64,000 bases of DNA from Kitasatospora sp. NBC_01246 (lineage in GTDB: Bacteria; Actinomycetota; Actinomycetes; Streptomycetales; Streptomycetaceae). The translations under genes and the position numbers were made by a program. The notes under the pieces were generated by a model. The model had not been told where the DNA came from. It saw nothing but the letters and a program-made list of their open reading frames with translations, and searched no databases. Positions 25,071 through 33,494 of this stretch are shown piece by piece; position 1 is the first letter of the stretch, and the number at the start of each line of letters is the position of its first letter. The stretch covers positions 806,001-870,000 of the forward strand of contig NZ_CP108484.1 in the NCBI RefSeq assembly GCF_036226505.1, written 5' to 3'.

Positions 25071-26062
25071 CGCTGCTCCTGACCGGTGGCGAGCAGGCCG
25101 AGTTCGCGGACGGCGAGCCGACGGGCCAGCGCCACCTTGAATGCGTTGTCGGGCAGCGGGCGGGCGGCGGCCAGTTCGGCGTCCATGGCGGCTCCGACGG
25201 CGGCCGCCGTGAACGGCTCGCCGAGCAGCGCGGCCTCCGCGGTGAGGGCCCGCCACGGCCGGGGGGCGAGGGCGCCGAAGGCGAGCCGTACGGTCTCGAC
25301 CCGGCCGTCGCGCAGGGTCAGGAGGGCGGCGAGCGAGCACGTCGCGAAGGCGAAGGAGGCCCGTTCGCGGACCTTGCGGTACACCGAGCGCGCCCCGGCC
25401 GGGGGCGGCGGCAGCTCGACGGCGGTGACGAGTTCGGCGGGCCCGAGTTCGGTCTCGCGGTCCGGGGTCGAGCCCGGCAGGCGGTGGAAGGCGGTCAGCG
25501 GCATGGTCCGGTCCCCGGCGGGGCCGGTCAGGTGCAGGACGGCGTCGACGGCGACGAGCGCCACCGCGAGGTCGGAGGGATGGGTCGCCACGCAGTGCTC
25601 GGAGGTGCCGAGGACGCCGAGGTCGCGGTGGACGCCGGTGCGGGCCGGGCAGCCGGAGCCGGGCAGCCGCTTGTTGCACGGCTTGGAGACGTCCTGGAAG
25701 TAGAGGCAGCGGGTGCGCTGGAGCAGGTTGCCGCCGGTGGTGGCGGCGTTGCGGAGCTGGCCGCTGGCCCCGGCCAGGACGGCCCGGGACACCACCGGGT
25801 GGCGCTCGCGGACCAGCGGGTGGTCGGCGAGGTCGCTGTTGCGCACGTTGGCGCCGATCAGCAGGCCGCCCTGCGGTGTCTCCTCGACGCGGTCGAGCGG
25901 TAGGCGGGCGATGTCGACGAGCAGCCCGGGCCGTTCGACGCCGAGCTTCATCAGGTCGACCAGATTGGTGCCGCCGGCCAGGGCCTTCGCGTCCGGACGC
26001 CCGGCCAGCAGGGCGACGGCGGCGGCCACCTCGGTGGGCCGGGTGTAGCCGTGGGGCTTCAT
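25067..26062 (-). CDS. yagS: FAD-binding subunit with extra 4Fe-4S loop (YagS/PaoB type)
   Basis: 331 residues. AGGTNLVDLMKLGVERP (about 30) is the FAD-binding loop, and SGQLRNAATTGGNLLQRTRC the second FAD contact of the family. Between about 125 and 165 the sequence has four Cys in CLYFQDVSKPCNKRLPGSGC and later SEHCVATHPSD; E. coli PaoB binds a [4Fe-4S] cluster at the same place, which separates this subgroup from ordinary XdhB-type proteins. Translationally coupled to both neighbours by ATGA overlaps (26059-26062 and 25067-25070), so a 1:1:1 complex is expected. Confidence 0.9.
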   Translation of the reverse strand: MKPHGYTRPTEVAAAVALLAGRPDAKALAGGTNLVDLMKLGVERPGLLVDIARLPLDRVEETPQGGLLIGANVRNSDLADHPLVRERHPVVSRAVLAGASGQLRNAATTGGNLLQRTRCLYFQDVSKPCNKRLPGSGCPARTGVHRDLGVLGTSEHCVATHPSDLAVALVAVDAVLHLTGPAGDRTMPLTAFHRLPGSTPDRETELGPAELVTAVELPPPPAGARSVYRKVRERASFAFATCSLAALLTLRDGRVETVRLAFGALAPRPWRALTAEAALLGEPFTAAAVGAAMDAELAAARPLPDNAFKVALARRLAVRELGLLATGQEQR

Positions 26063-26610
26063 GCCGGACCCTCCTCGTTCCCCGCCCCGGCCCCGGTGGC
26101 CGACGCGCCCCGGCCCTCGGCCTGGGCCTGCCGGACGGCCCGGACGATGGCCGGGTAGGCGCCGCAGCGGCAGATGTTGCCGCTCAGCAGTTCGCGTAGC
26201 GTCGCCTCGTCGGTCGGAGCGGGGTCACCGGCGGTCTCCGCGAGGACGCCGGCCGCCGAGCAGAGCTGGCCCGGCGTGCAGAAGCCGCACTGGAAGGCGT
26301 CCTGTTCGAGGAACGCCCGCTGGAGCGGGTGCGGGCCGTCCGCGCCGGCCAGGCCCTCGACGGTGGTGACCGCGCGGCCGTCCTGGGCGACGGCCGGCAG
26401 CAGGCAGCTGTTGACCCGCCGTCCGTCCAGCAGCACGGTGCAGGCACCGCACTGGCCGTGGTCGCAGCCCTGTTTCGCACCGGTCAGACCGAGCCGGTCG
26501 CGCAGCACGTCGAGGAGGGTGGCGCGATGGTCGACCGTGAGGGTGTGCGGCCGATCGTTGACGGTCAGGGCGATCCCGCTGCTCGTCGCGAGGGTGTCGG
26601 TGGCATCCAT
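26059..26610 (-). CDS. yagT: [2Fe-2S] subunit of molybdenum oxidoreductase (YagT/PaoA type)
   Basis: 183 residues. The plant-ferredoxin-type cluster ligands are in CDHGQCGACTVLLDGRRVNSC and the second cluster in CGFCTPGQ and NICRCGAYPAI, the standard order of the family. E. coli PaoA has a Tat signal peptide; here neither the ATG at 26610 nor upstream starts (ATG 26622, GTG 26727) supply an RR-hydrophobic signal, so the enzyme is probably cytoplasmic. ATG at 26610 preferred because GTGGG lies a few nt upstream; 26622 is equally possible. First gene of the operon. Confidence 0.88.
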   Translation of the reverse strand: MDATDTLATSSGIALTVNDRPHTLTVDHRATLLDVLRDRLGLTGAKQGCDHGQCGACTVLLDGRRVNSCLLPAVAQDGRAVTTVEGLAGADGPHPLQRAFLEQDAFQCGFCTPGQLCSAAGVLAETAGDPAPTDEATLRELLSGNICRCGAYPAIVRAVRQAQAEGRGASATGAGAGNEEGPA

Positions 26611-26742
26611 GGGCCCACGCATTCCACGCGGGGCCCCGCCGGACACCCCCCGACCCGCCCGACAACCGCTTCGCCGTACACCGCCCCGGCGGGCGCGCCG
26701 GTGGTTACCGGGTCCGCCGGTGGTCAACCGGTCCGCCGGTGG

Positions 26743-27204
26743 TCACGGCGGTGCGAGGTCGCCCTCCGGGCGGCCGGCTCCGCCGTCGGGGGCCGGTGCG
26801 GACACGAACAGGCCGAGGGTGTCGGTCAGCACGAGGAGCCGCCGCACCACCTCGCTGGCCGCGGTGAGGACCACGTCGCGCCCCCCGTGGTGAGCGGTCA
26901 CCCGCAGGCGCAGCAGGGTGTTGAGGCCGGTGCTGTTGCAGAAGGAGACGCCGGACAGGTCGACGTCCAGGCCGCTGCCGCTGGCGTCCAGGGCCCGTTC
27001 GAGCGCCTCGTCGAGCGGCCCGGCGGCATCGAGGTCGATCTCCCCGGTCACCCGCACCAGGACCCGGTCCCCGTTCCGCGCGGTCTCCCAGTGCACCCAC
27101 AGGCCGTGCGCGAGCCGCTGTCCGAGCGGGCGGCCGCCGTTCACCACCGCCGCCGGCGAGGCCGGCGCGGCGTCGGTGCTCCTTCGGTACGGGTCTTCGA
27201 CCAT
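26743..27204 (-). CDS. STAS-domain protein, anti-sigma-factor-antagonist type
   Basis: 153 residues. DRVLVRVTGEIDLDAAGPLDEALERAL and VDLSGVSFCNSTGLNTLLRL are the beta-alpha core of SpoIIAA/RsbV-like antagonists; the Ser in CNSTGLN is at the phosphorylation position, so regulation by an RsbW-like kinase is likely. A 35-residue head and an Asp/Gly/Pro-rich tail flank the domain. No anti-sigma kinase is nearby. ATG at 27204 follows GGAGGAGGAGG. Its upstream region has a perfect 15-bp tandem duplication. Confidence 0.88.
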   Translation of the reverse strand: MVEDPYRRSTDAAPASPAAVVNGGRPLGQRLAHGLWVHWETARNGDRVLVRVTGEIDLDAAGPLDEALERALDASGSGLDVDLSGVSFCNSTGLNTLLRLRVTAHHGGRDVVLTAASEVVRRLLVLTDTLGLFVSAPAPDGGAGRPEGDLAPP

Positions 27205-27233
27205 GGCCTCCTCCTCCGGGCGACGCAGGCGGA

Positions 27234-27263
27234 CCCTTCAAGGGTGGGCCCTTCAAGGGTGGG
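27234..27263. repeat. Perfect 15-bp tandem duplication upstream of STAS gene
   Basis: CCCTTCAAGGGTGGG occurs twice head to tail (27234-27248, 27249-27263). Each unit contains the imperfect palindrome CCCTT-c-AAGGG, so the pair could be a protein-binding site. Confidence 0.8.
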
Positions 27264-27334
27264 ACCCATCGCTTCGCTCGTCAACCGATGCCCGAACGCC
27301 GATTCGCCTGTGGCAAGAAGGGAATCGGCACTCC

Positions 27335-27340
27335 TAGGAT
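27335..27340 (+). promoter_or_regulatory. -10 element TAGGAT of the leaderless winged-helix gene
   Basis: TAGGAT followed by six bases and the ATG at 27347. Confidence 0.55.
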
Positions 27341-27346
27341 GGGGGT

Positions 27347-27763
27347 ATGGCCGTGGAAGGATCAGCGCGAACGGGCTGGACGTTCGTGACCAACCACGCC
27401 CGGGTGCTCGCCGCGATCGCCCGCGACCCCGGGGTTCGGCTGCGCGATGTCGCGCTGGAGGTCCAGCTGACCGAGCGCGCCGTCCAGGCCATCGTGACCG
27501 ACCTGGAGCAGGCCGGCTATCTCACCCGGTCCCGGACCGGGCGCCGCAACCTCTACCGGATCGCCGCCGGCACCTGGCTCCGGCACCCGGCGGAGTCCGG
27601 GCTGAGCGTGGCCGAACTCCTCGACCTGCTGGCCCGGGCCCACCACGACGGCGCCCCGGGGCAGGGGGCGGCGGAACCCCCCGGGGCCGGGGAGCAGGAC
27701 GGCGCCGGGCGCCGACACGCCCCGCAGCGGTCCGACCGGCACGCCGGCCGCCAGGTGTCTTGA
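27347..27763 (+). CDS. Winged-helix DNA-binding protein (MarR/ArsR-like)
   Basis: 138 residues. NHARVLAAIARDPGVRLRDVALEVQLTERAVQAIVTDLEQAGYLTRSRTGRRNLYRIA (residues 16-73) is a compact winged helix: helix, HTH, then the wing with GRRNLY. The remainder is a Pro/Gly/Ala-rich tail. Proteins of this size and type are abundant in Streptomyces and mostly uncharacterised. The gene appears leaderless, from TAGGAT at 27335. It is divergent from the STAS gene, and both might be tied to the 15-bp duplication between them. Confidence 0.75.
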   Translation: MAVEGSARTGWTFVTNHARVLAAIARDPGVRLRDVALEVQLTERAVQAIVTDLEQAGYLTRSRTGRRNLYRIAAGTWLRHPAESGLSVAELLDLLARAHHDGAPGQGAAEPPGAGEQDGAGRRHAPQRSDRHAGRQVS

Positions 27764-27778
27764 CCGGGTGGGGGTCGG

Positions 27779-27856
27779 TCAGTCCGCCGGGATGTGCGCG
27801 AGCATCCGCTCAACGCCGCCCACCCAGGTGGCCCTGAGCGCGTCGATCGCCCTTTT
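27779..27856 (-). pseudogene. Possible C-terminal remnant of a regulator
   Basis: The minus strand reads RAIDALRATWVGGVERMLAH and then IPAD-stop, with almost pure G/C third positions, resembling the last helix of TetR-family regulators. Just upstream the coding pattern switches frame at AAAAGGG, and no start exists. It may be the 3' end of a deleted gene. Low certainty. Confidence 0.3.
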
Positions 27857-27926
27857 CCTCGACCTGGAGGCCGGCCGGAGCCGGCGGGCCCGGAGGCCCG
27901 GCCGGCCCGCGGCGCGGCGGGGACCG

Positions 27927-29135
27927 TCAGCCCTCGGCCGGCAGCTCGTAGACGTGGTCCGGGGTGATGATCGAGGTGATCGCCCTGGCCAGCAGGGTGC
28001 TCGGCTCGAAGCCGTCGTGCAGGATGTCGGTGTTGATCAGGAGCACCATGGTGGCCTCCTGCTCCGGCAGGTACATCGTCACGCTCTCGTAGCCCGGCAG
28101 CGAGCCGTTGTGCCCGACCCAGCCGTGCGTCCGGAAGAGCCCCAGGCCGTACCCGGCGCCGTCGAAGCCGGGGACGGTGATGAACTTCTCCCGCTGCGCC
28201 TGGGTGGCCGGGGACAGCAGGGTGCCGGTGGCGACCACCTTGGCCCAGCGGCGCAGGTCGTGCAGGTCGGAGATCATCGCACCGGCCGCCCAGCCCCAGC
28301 TCGGGTTCCAGTCCGTGGTGTCGGCGACGTCGCCGCTCAGCGTCTGGTTCGTGTAGCCGTGCGCGTGCGGCTGCGGGAACTCCGCGCCGGTCGGCAGGAA
28401 GGTGTGGTCCAGGTGGGCCGGCCCGGTGACCCGCTGGTGGACGAAGTCCTTGAGCGGCATCCCGCCGAGCTTCTCCACCAGCAGGCCGAGCAGGACGTAG
28501 TTGGTGTTGGAGTACTGGAACGCCGCGCCCGGGGCGAAGACGTTCTGGTGGGTGAAGGCGTAGGCCAGCACCTCCTGCGGGGTGAACGACCGGGTCGGGT
28601 CGCTGAGCAGCGCCTGCTGGAAGGCCGGGTCGGCCGTGTAGGAGAACAGGCCACTGCGCATCTCCAGCATCTGCCGGACGGTGATGTGCTCGCCGTCCGG
28701 GACGCCGTCCAGGTAGGCGGCGATCGGGGTGTCCAGCCCGACCAGGCCGTCGTCGACCAGTTCCAGGACGGCGGTGGCGGTGAAGGTCTTGGTCTCGCTG
28801 CCGATCCGCATGTTGAAGTCGGTCCGCATCGGCGCGCCGGTCACGGTGTCGGCGACCCCGGACGAGCGGACGTAGGTGCCCCGGCCGGGCAGCCAGAGCC
28901 CGACGATCACCCCGGGGATGCCTGCCTCCAGGCGCGTGCACTCGATCGCCTCGTCGAGGCGGGCCGCGAGCGCGGGGTCCAGCCCGTGCGGCGGCCGGCC
29001 GTCGGCGGACCGGTCGGCGGCGGTGACGACCGCCGCCGGGGCGGCCTGGACCGGGGACACCGAGAGGGTGACGGGCGCGAGGGTGGAGAGGGCGAGCAGG
29101 GCGGTGGCCAGTCTGCGTGCGGGCACACGGCGCAT
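27927..29135 (-). CDS. Secreted serine hydrolase, beta-lactamase/DD-peptidase fold
   Basis: 402 residues. An N-terminal signal peptide (RRVPARR, then a hydrophobic core to about Ala31) predicts export. The class C/DD-carboxypeptidase triad motifs are in order: SETK at 113-116, YSN at 208-210, HNG at 342-344. The closest characterised relatives are Streptomyces R61 D-Ala-D-Ala carboxypeptidase and esterase-type EstB; the HNG in place of HTG fits R61-like enzymes. A role in peptidoglycan trimming or extracellular ester/peptide hydrolysis is inferred. ATG at 29135 is preceded by GGAGGAGACC. Monocistronic. Confidence 0.9.
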   Translation of the reverse strand: MRRVPARRLATALLALSTLAPVTLSVSPVQAAPAAVVTAADRSADGRPPHGLDPALAARLDEAIECTRLEAGIPGVIVGLWLPGRGTYVRSSGVADTVTGAPMRTDFNMRIGSETKTFTATAVLELVDDGLVGLDTPIAAYLDGVPDGEHITVRQMLEMRSGLFSYTADPAFQQALLSDPTRSFTPQEVLAYAFTHQNVFAPGAAFQYSNTNYVLLGLLVEKLGGMPLKDFVHQRVTGPAHLDHTFLPTGAEFPQPHAHGYTNQTLSGDVADTTDWNPSWGWAAGAMISDLHDLRRWAKVVATGTLLSPATQAQREKFITVPGFDGAGYGLGLFRTHGWVGHNGSLPGYESVTMYLPEQEATMVLLINTDILHDGFEPSTLLARAITSIITPDHVYELPAEG

Positions 29136-29667
29136 GGGTGGGGGTCTCCTCCGGAAGTGGGCGGACGCTGCGAGGCCAAGGTCACCACCCCCGTGGCCCC
29201 GCCCCGCGCGCCCGCCGCCCACCCCCCGGCGAGTCCATCCGTACGGACCACCGCCACGCTCGGTCCCCTCAGCTCACCGGGCCGGGCCCGCCCGGAGCCC
29301 CGGGGCCCACCGGGCGGGCCGGGCCCGGCGGCGCCGCACACCGCCGCCGGAAATCCTGACGAAATCCTTACGCGAGCGCCTCCGGGCCGGACACCACCCC
29401 CCCTGACCTGCCGCGACGACCGTCCGCCGACCGGGCGGGCCACCGGCCGCGCCCCGGTCCCGCCCCGGCGCCCCCGGTCCGCCCCCTCCGCTCCGGGAGC
29501 GGACTCGCCGAGGGGAGTACGATCGCGCCGACGAAGCGCCAAGTGGGGTCGACCGCAAGCCCGGTGACGCTCAGTGCACCCGGCGGCCAGGCCGCCGGGA
29601 GCCGCGGAACCGCTCGCCGTCCCCCCACCGGGCGCGTGAGGCGACGAGTCGAACGGGGGCGGTCGGC
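29136..29667. other. Divergent intergenic region upstream of the ESX-like locus
   Basis: 532 bp without a credible gene. It contains a direct repeat GAAATCCT (near 29350 and 29363) and a pocket of lower GC around 29348-29372. Promoters for the hydrolase (left) and the WXG gene (right) must lie here. Confidence 0.5.
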
Positions 29668-29982
29668 ATGAGCACACCGGCGGGTAGTGGTCAGTTCAGC
29701 GTGAACAGTCAGGCGATGAAGGGTTCGCAGTCGGCCTTGAACGGCATGGCCCTCGACTGCCCCACCATCGGCGCGCTGGCGGACGAGTCGACCAACGCGG
29801 CGGCCGCCGCGCACCAGGGCTGGGACACCGCCGGTGCGCTGCGCGCGGCGCTGGCCGAATGGCACGAGCAGGTCGAGCAGTTGACCGCGCGGCTGCACCG
29901 GAACAGCTCCGCGATGGAGCAGACGACGCTCAACTACCACACCACCAACCAGTCCATCGCCGACCTGCTCAAGGTGAAGTGA
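29668..29982 (+). CDS. WXG100/ESAT-6-like small protein
   Basis: 104 residues, helix-turn-helix hairpin: helix 1 GALADESTNAAAAAH, turn QGWDTAGALRAAL, helix 2 EWHEQVEQLTARLHRNSSAMEQTT, then a tail YHTTNQSIADLL. The Trp-x-x-x-Gly-like turn is off the strict WXG triplet, as in many actinomycete variants. Such proteins are secreted as dimers through the type VII (ESX) pathway, often with a larger WXG partner. ATG at 29668 is preceded by GGGGG. The next gene, 2 bp downstream, starts with another WXG-like domain, so the two are probably secreted as a heterodimer. Confidence 0.7.
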   Translation: MSTPAGSGQFSVNSQAMKGSQSALNGMALDCPTIGALADESTNAAAAAHQGWDTAGALRAALAEWHEQVEQLTARLHRNSSAMEQTTLNYHTTNQSIADLLKVK

Positions 29983-29984
29983 CC

Positions 29985-32114
29985 ATGCTCGGATACGAGG
30001 ACGTCCTCCACGCGAACCCCGGCACGCTGTCCACCGCCGCGACGCAGTGGCGGGCGATGGCCGACCGGTTCCACACCATGGAGGGCAGCTTCGACCGCGA
30101 CGTGCTCTCGGTGACCCGCGACGGCCTGTGGACGGGCGGCACGGCCGGTCTGGCCGACTTCCAACTGATGGCGACCAAGGGGCAGATCGTGGCCGCCCAG
30201 GTCGAGGCGAAGGCGATGGCCTCACTGCTCGACGACGCGCGGGCGGACTTCGAGGCCGCGCAGAAACAGGTCCGCGACGCCGCGGACGGCGCGGTCAAGG
30301 CCGGCTTCAAGGTGACCGGCACCGGCGTCGCCGTGCTCGATCCCAGCACGCTCGACCCGGGCACGCTCAACGACCTCCACCACGACGCCGACACCCAGCG
30401 GGCCTACCAGGAGGCCGCGGGCAAGTGGACGCAGGCCATCGAGGCCGGCCTCCAGCGGGCCACCGACGCCGACCAGCGCGCCGCCCGCGCCCTGCGCAGC
30501 GCCTCGAAGGCCGGCAGCTTCGACAACTCCTTCAACGGCTCGGCGCTGGGCGGCGGCGACCAGGCGGACGCGCAGCGCGCCGCCGACCTCGCCACCCGGA
30601 TCGACAGTCTGAACGGCGACGAGCGGGCCCAGCTGGCGAACCTGATGAAGGCCAACGCGGACAGCCCCGAGTTCTCCCGGACACTGCTGGACACGCTCGG
30701 CCCCGACGGCACCCTGAAGCTCGCGGAGAAGCTCAACGACCCGGGCAAGGACGACGGGAAGAAGGGCAGCTACCCCGGTCTGCAGACCGACCTCACCCGG
30801 GCCATCGCCTCCGCCACCCAGGACCCGAACACCGAGTTCTACCAGAAGTGGCGGGCCGGCCTGCGGGAGAACGGCACCAGGAACTTCGGCTCCAACACCG
30901 AGCCGGTCTACGGGTACCAGATCCTCGGCACCCTGATGGGCAAGGGCGACGCGAAGTACTCCACGCCCTTCCTCACCGACCTCGGCGACGACATCATCGC
31001 CGCCGAGAAGAAGCAGCCGGGCCTGTGGAGCTACCGGGCGTCGCACGACGGCACCTCGCTCGGCGCCGACCCGCTGGACGAGCTGCTCGGCGTCATGGGC
31101 CGTCAGCCCGAGGCCGCGACCTCCTTCCTGGACCCGGGCGCGGACGGCTCCAACCAGCGGCTGCACTACCTGCTGAAGGACCGGGACTGGCCGCAGGGCT
31201 ACCTCACCGGCTACACGGGCGAGATGAAGATGCCCGACCCGCTCTCCCAGAGCGGCCTGGCCGCCGCCGTCGAGGCCGCCGCCACCGGCGAGCGGGCCGG
31301 TACCGCGCACGACGGCAAGCACACCGAGGCCCAGGCCCGCGTCATGCACGACACCATCGTCACCATGGACGAGGGCCACGGCGGCGACAAGATCAAGGAC
31401 ACCCTGCGCCGGCCGCTCGCCAACGCCCTCGCCGACTACGTCGGCGACACCCACGAGCTGCTCAACGGCCGCAACGACGTCTACAACGGCCACACCGGCC
31501 ACGACTCGGTGTGGAAGGACGGCGACACCACCCGGATGGCCGTCGGACAGGACAGCCTGGTCCGGTTCATGCGCGGCCTCTCCGACGATCCGGCCGCCTA
31601 CGGCACCCTGCACCGCGCCGAGACGGGCCGGATCGACCAGGAGCTCGCCGCCATCGGCCCCAACCCCACCGAGGCCCAGATGAAGGACCCGATGGGCAAG
31701 GGCGCGGCGGCGCTCGGGGTCTTCGACGCGATCCGCGCCGACGCGGACCTGGACATGCGCGACGACAAGAACGCCCAGGCGGACTGGAAGGCCAAGGTCC
31801 TCTACCACACCATCGGCGCCCCGATCACCCCGATCGCACCGCTCGGCGACGCCGCCCAGCGCCTGGTCGACACCTGGACGTACGAGGTCAGCCTGGAGGA
31901 GAAGGACCGCAACAACAGCGAGGCCAACGCGAAGGTGTCGGACACCTACCTCGGTGCCAACCGCCAGATGTCCGACATGGTCGGCATCTGGGCCAGGGAC
32001 CGCGGCATGGACCCGGACGGCCCGACCGTCAACTCCCTCCAGGACGACATGCTCAACAGCCGCAACCGCAGCAACGACGTCGCCGGCCGCTACCTCGGCC
32101 GGGGCAACGCCTGA
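29985..32114 (+). CDS. Large ESX-type protein: WXG-like head plus unrecognised C-terminal domain
   Basis: 709 residues. Residues 1-110 follow the WXG consensus (LSTAATQWRAMADRF, then LWTGGTAGLADF, then a long Ala/Glu-rich helix). Residues 110-190 are a helical connector. Residues 190-440 and 446-709 are not recognised; there is no Cys, no membrane segment, and many Asp/Gly loops (GADPLDELLGVMGRQP, MDEGHGGDKIKDTLRRPLANALADYVGDTH). The C-terminal about 260 residues resemble residues 83-332 of the next protein. The layout is that of a secreted toxin or surface effector; no catalytic motif can be named. ATG at 29985 follows AAGGTGA; its stop overlaps the next start (TGATG). Confidence 0.75.
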   Translation: MLGYEDVLHANPGTLSTAATQWRAMADRFHTMEGSFDRDVLSVTRDGLWTGGTAGLADFQLMATKGQIVAAQVEAKAMASLLDDARADFEAAQKQVRDAADGAVKAGFKVTGTGVAVLDPSTLDPGTLNDLHHDADTQRAYQEAAGKWTQAIEAGLQRATDADQRAARALRSASKAGSFDNSFNGSALGGGDQADAQRAADLATRIDSLNGDERAQLANLMKANADSPEFSRTLLDTLGPDGTLKLAEKLNDPGKDDGKKGSYPGLQTDLTRAIASATQDPNTEFYQKWRAGLRENGTRNFGSNTEPVYGYQILGTLMGKGDAKYSTPFLTDLGDDIIAAEKKQPGLWSYRASHDGTSLGADPLDELLGVMGRQPEAATSFLDPGADGSNQRLHYLLKDRDWPQGYLTGYTGEMKMPDPLSQSGLAAAVEAAATGERAGTAHDGKHTEAQARVMHDTIVTMDEGHGGDKIKDTLRRPLANALADYVGDTHELLNGRNDVYNGHTGHDSVWKDGDTTRMAVGQDSLVRFMRGLSDDPAAYGTLHRAETGRIDQELAAIGPNPTEAQMKDPMGKGAAALGVFDAIRADADLDMRDDKNAQADWKAKVLYHTIGAPITPIAPLGDAAQRLVDTWTYEVSLEEKDRNNSEANAKVSDTYLGANRQMSDMVGIWARDRGMDPDGPTVNSLQDDMLNSRNRSNDVAGRYLGRGNA

Positions 32115-33112
32115 TGGCAGCAACGCCCGGGGCCCGCCGCACCGCGGCCGCCGCCACCGCCCTGGTGGCGGCGGCCGCGGTCGGCACCGGGCTCTGGTGG
32201 ACGCTCGGGCGCGACGACCCCGACCGGGACTGCGCGGGCCTGCGCACGGACGCCCGCGTCCGGACCGTCCTCGGTGACACCTGGCGGTCCGACCTGCCGT
32301 GCGGCGAACTCGCCGCCGGGCTCCGCCGCGCCACCGTCGGGACGCGGCCCGGCGCCCACACCCTCGGGCAGGCCCACGCGATGCGCACGGTCGTGCTGGC
32401 GGTCGCCGACTCCGCCGGCCACCGGGTGCACCCGGACGTGCGCGGCCCGCTCGCCGAGGCCCTCGCCGACTACGCGGCCGACACGCACACGGTGCTCACC
32501 GGCGTCAGCAACACCGCGATGGCGCACGACGGCCCGGACGACGACGCCTGGCAGGACGACCGGGGGGTGCACTTCGCCGTCCGCGAGGACCAGTTGATCG
32601 AGGTCCTGCGCGGCCTCGCCGAGAGCGCGGCGGCCTACGCCGGCCTGCGCGGGGCGGACCTGCGGCAGGGCGCGGCGGGCCTGGCCGCCGTCCCGGCCGC
32701 CCCGTCGCCGGCCGCGATCGAGGACCCGCTGGCACGCGCCGCCGCACCCGCCGGGGTCTTCGACGGGATCGCCGACGACGTCCTGCGCGGGCGCTCCGGC
32801 GCCGCCCGGACCGCCTGGCAGGAGGGGGTGCTCCAGGGCCTGGCCCCCGCAGGGGCGCCACCCGCGTTCGGCGACGCCCCTGCCGAGTACCTCGCCCGGA
32901 CCTGGCTGGGTCGGCTCGCGGAGCCCGCGCCCACCGCGCGGGAGCGGTTCGCCCGCCTCGACGACCAGGCCAACGGTCTCCTGGGCCTCTGGGCCGACGC
33001 CACCCACCAGGACGGGGCCGGGATCGGTCTGCCCGCGCTCCGGGACCGGGCCCGCGCGTCCACCGACCGCGAACGGGGCGCCGCGGCCGGACAGCTCAAG
33101 CAGGAGTCCTGA
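32114..33112 (+). CDS. Membrane-anchored protein resembling the ESX protein's C-terminal domain
   Basis: 332 residues. Residues 8-30 (ARRTAAAATALVAAAAVGTGLWW) form a signal anchor; two Cys follow (DRDCAGL, LPCGEL). From residue 83 on it parallels the preceding protein's end: RGPLAEALADYAADTHTVLTG against RRPLANALADYVGDTHELLNG, then DDAWQDD / DSVWKDG, IEVLRGL / VRFMRGL, IEDPLARAAAPAGVFDGI / MKDPMGKGAAALGVFDAI, RTW / DTW, LLGLWA / MVGIWA. A membrane-tethered copy of a secreted domain suggests an immunity, docking or decoy role. Translationally coupled to it (TGATG). Nothing known can be named. Confidence 0.65.
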   Translation: MAATPGARRTAAAATALVAAAAVGTGLWWTLGRDDPDRDCAGLRTDARVRTVLGDTWRSDLPCGELAAGLRRATVGTRPGAHTLGQAHAMRTVVLAVADSAGHRVHPDVRGPLAEALADYAADTHTVLTGVSNTAMAHDGPDDDAWQDDRGVHFAVREDQLIEVLRGLAESAAAYAGLRGADLRQGAAGLAAVPAAPSPAAIEDPLARAAAPAGVFDGIADDVLRGRSGAARTAWQEGVLQGLAPAGAPPAFGDAPAEYLARTWLGRLAEPAPTARERFARLDDQANGLLGLWADATHQDGAGIGLPALRDRARASTDRERGAAAGQLKQES

Positions 33113-33131
33113 CCGGCGCCGCCCCGACCGC

Positions 33132-33482
33132 CTAGGCCGGCCGGGGGCGCTGTTCCTCGTGGCCGCAGAGCCAGGCGAGCGCCTGGTAGGCGCCGAGGGC
33201 GTAGTCGGCGTCGTCCCGCAACGGCTCGCTCACCCGGACGGCCGCGGCTTGGCATTCGGCCAGGAGCTGTGCCCGGCACGGCCCTCCGGCGGCGCCGAGC
33301 GGGGCCGCCGCGGTCACCGGGGCGCCGGGCTGGGCGCCGGCGGCCCAGCGGTAGGCGCCGAGTACTCCGTGTTCGAAACCGGTCCACGGTTGCGGCGATC
33401 GGTTGGCTTCCTCGATCGCCTCGAACACCTCGTCCAGCCCCCGCACCCCCACGGCCGGGATCGTCGTTTCGTCACTGGTCAT
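33132..33482 (-). CDS. Unrecognised 116-residue protein
   Basis: Soluble, acidic, all-helical-looking, with PWTGFEHGVLGAYRWAAG and DDADYALGAYQALAWLCGHEE as two similar helical blocks (GVLGAYRWA / ALGAYQALAW), suggesting an internal duplication. Two Cys at about 69 and 105. ATG at 33482; TAGGTT followed by six bases precedes it, so it is probably leaderless. It converges on the ESX-like operon with only 19 bp between stop codons; whether it belongs to that system is unknown. Confidence 0.55.
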   Translation of the reverse strand: MTSDETTIPAVGVRGLDEVFEAIEEANRSPQPWTGFEHGVLGAYRWAAGAQPGAPVTAAAPLGAAGGPCRAQLLAECQAAAVRVSEPLRDDADYALGAYQALAWLCGHEEQRPRPA

Positions 33483-33488
33483 GACCGC

Positions 33489-33494
33489 AACCTA
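33489..33494 (-). promoter_or_regulatory. -10 element TAGGTT of a leaderless gene
   Basis: On the minus strand TAGGTT, then GCGGTC, then the ATG at 33482. Confidence 0.5.
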
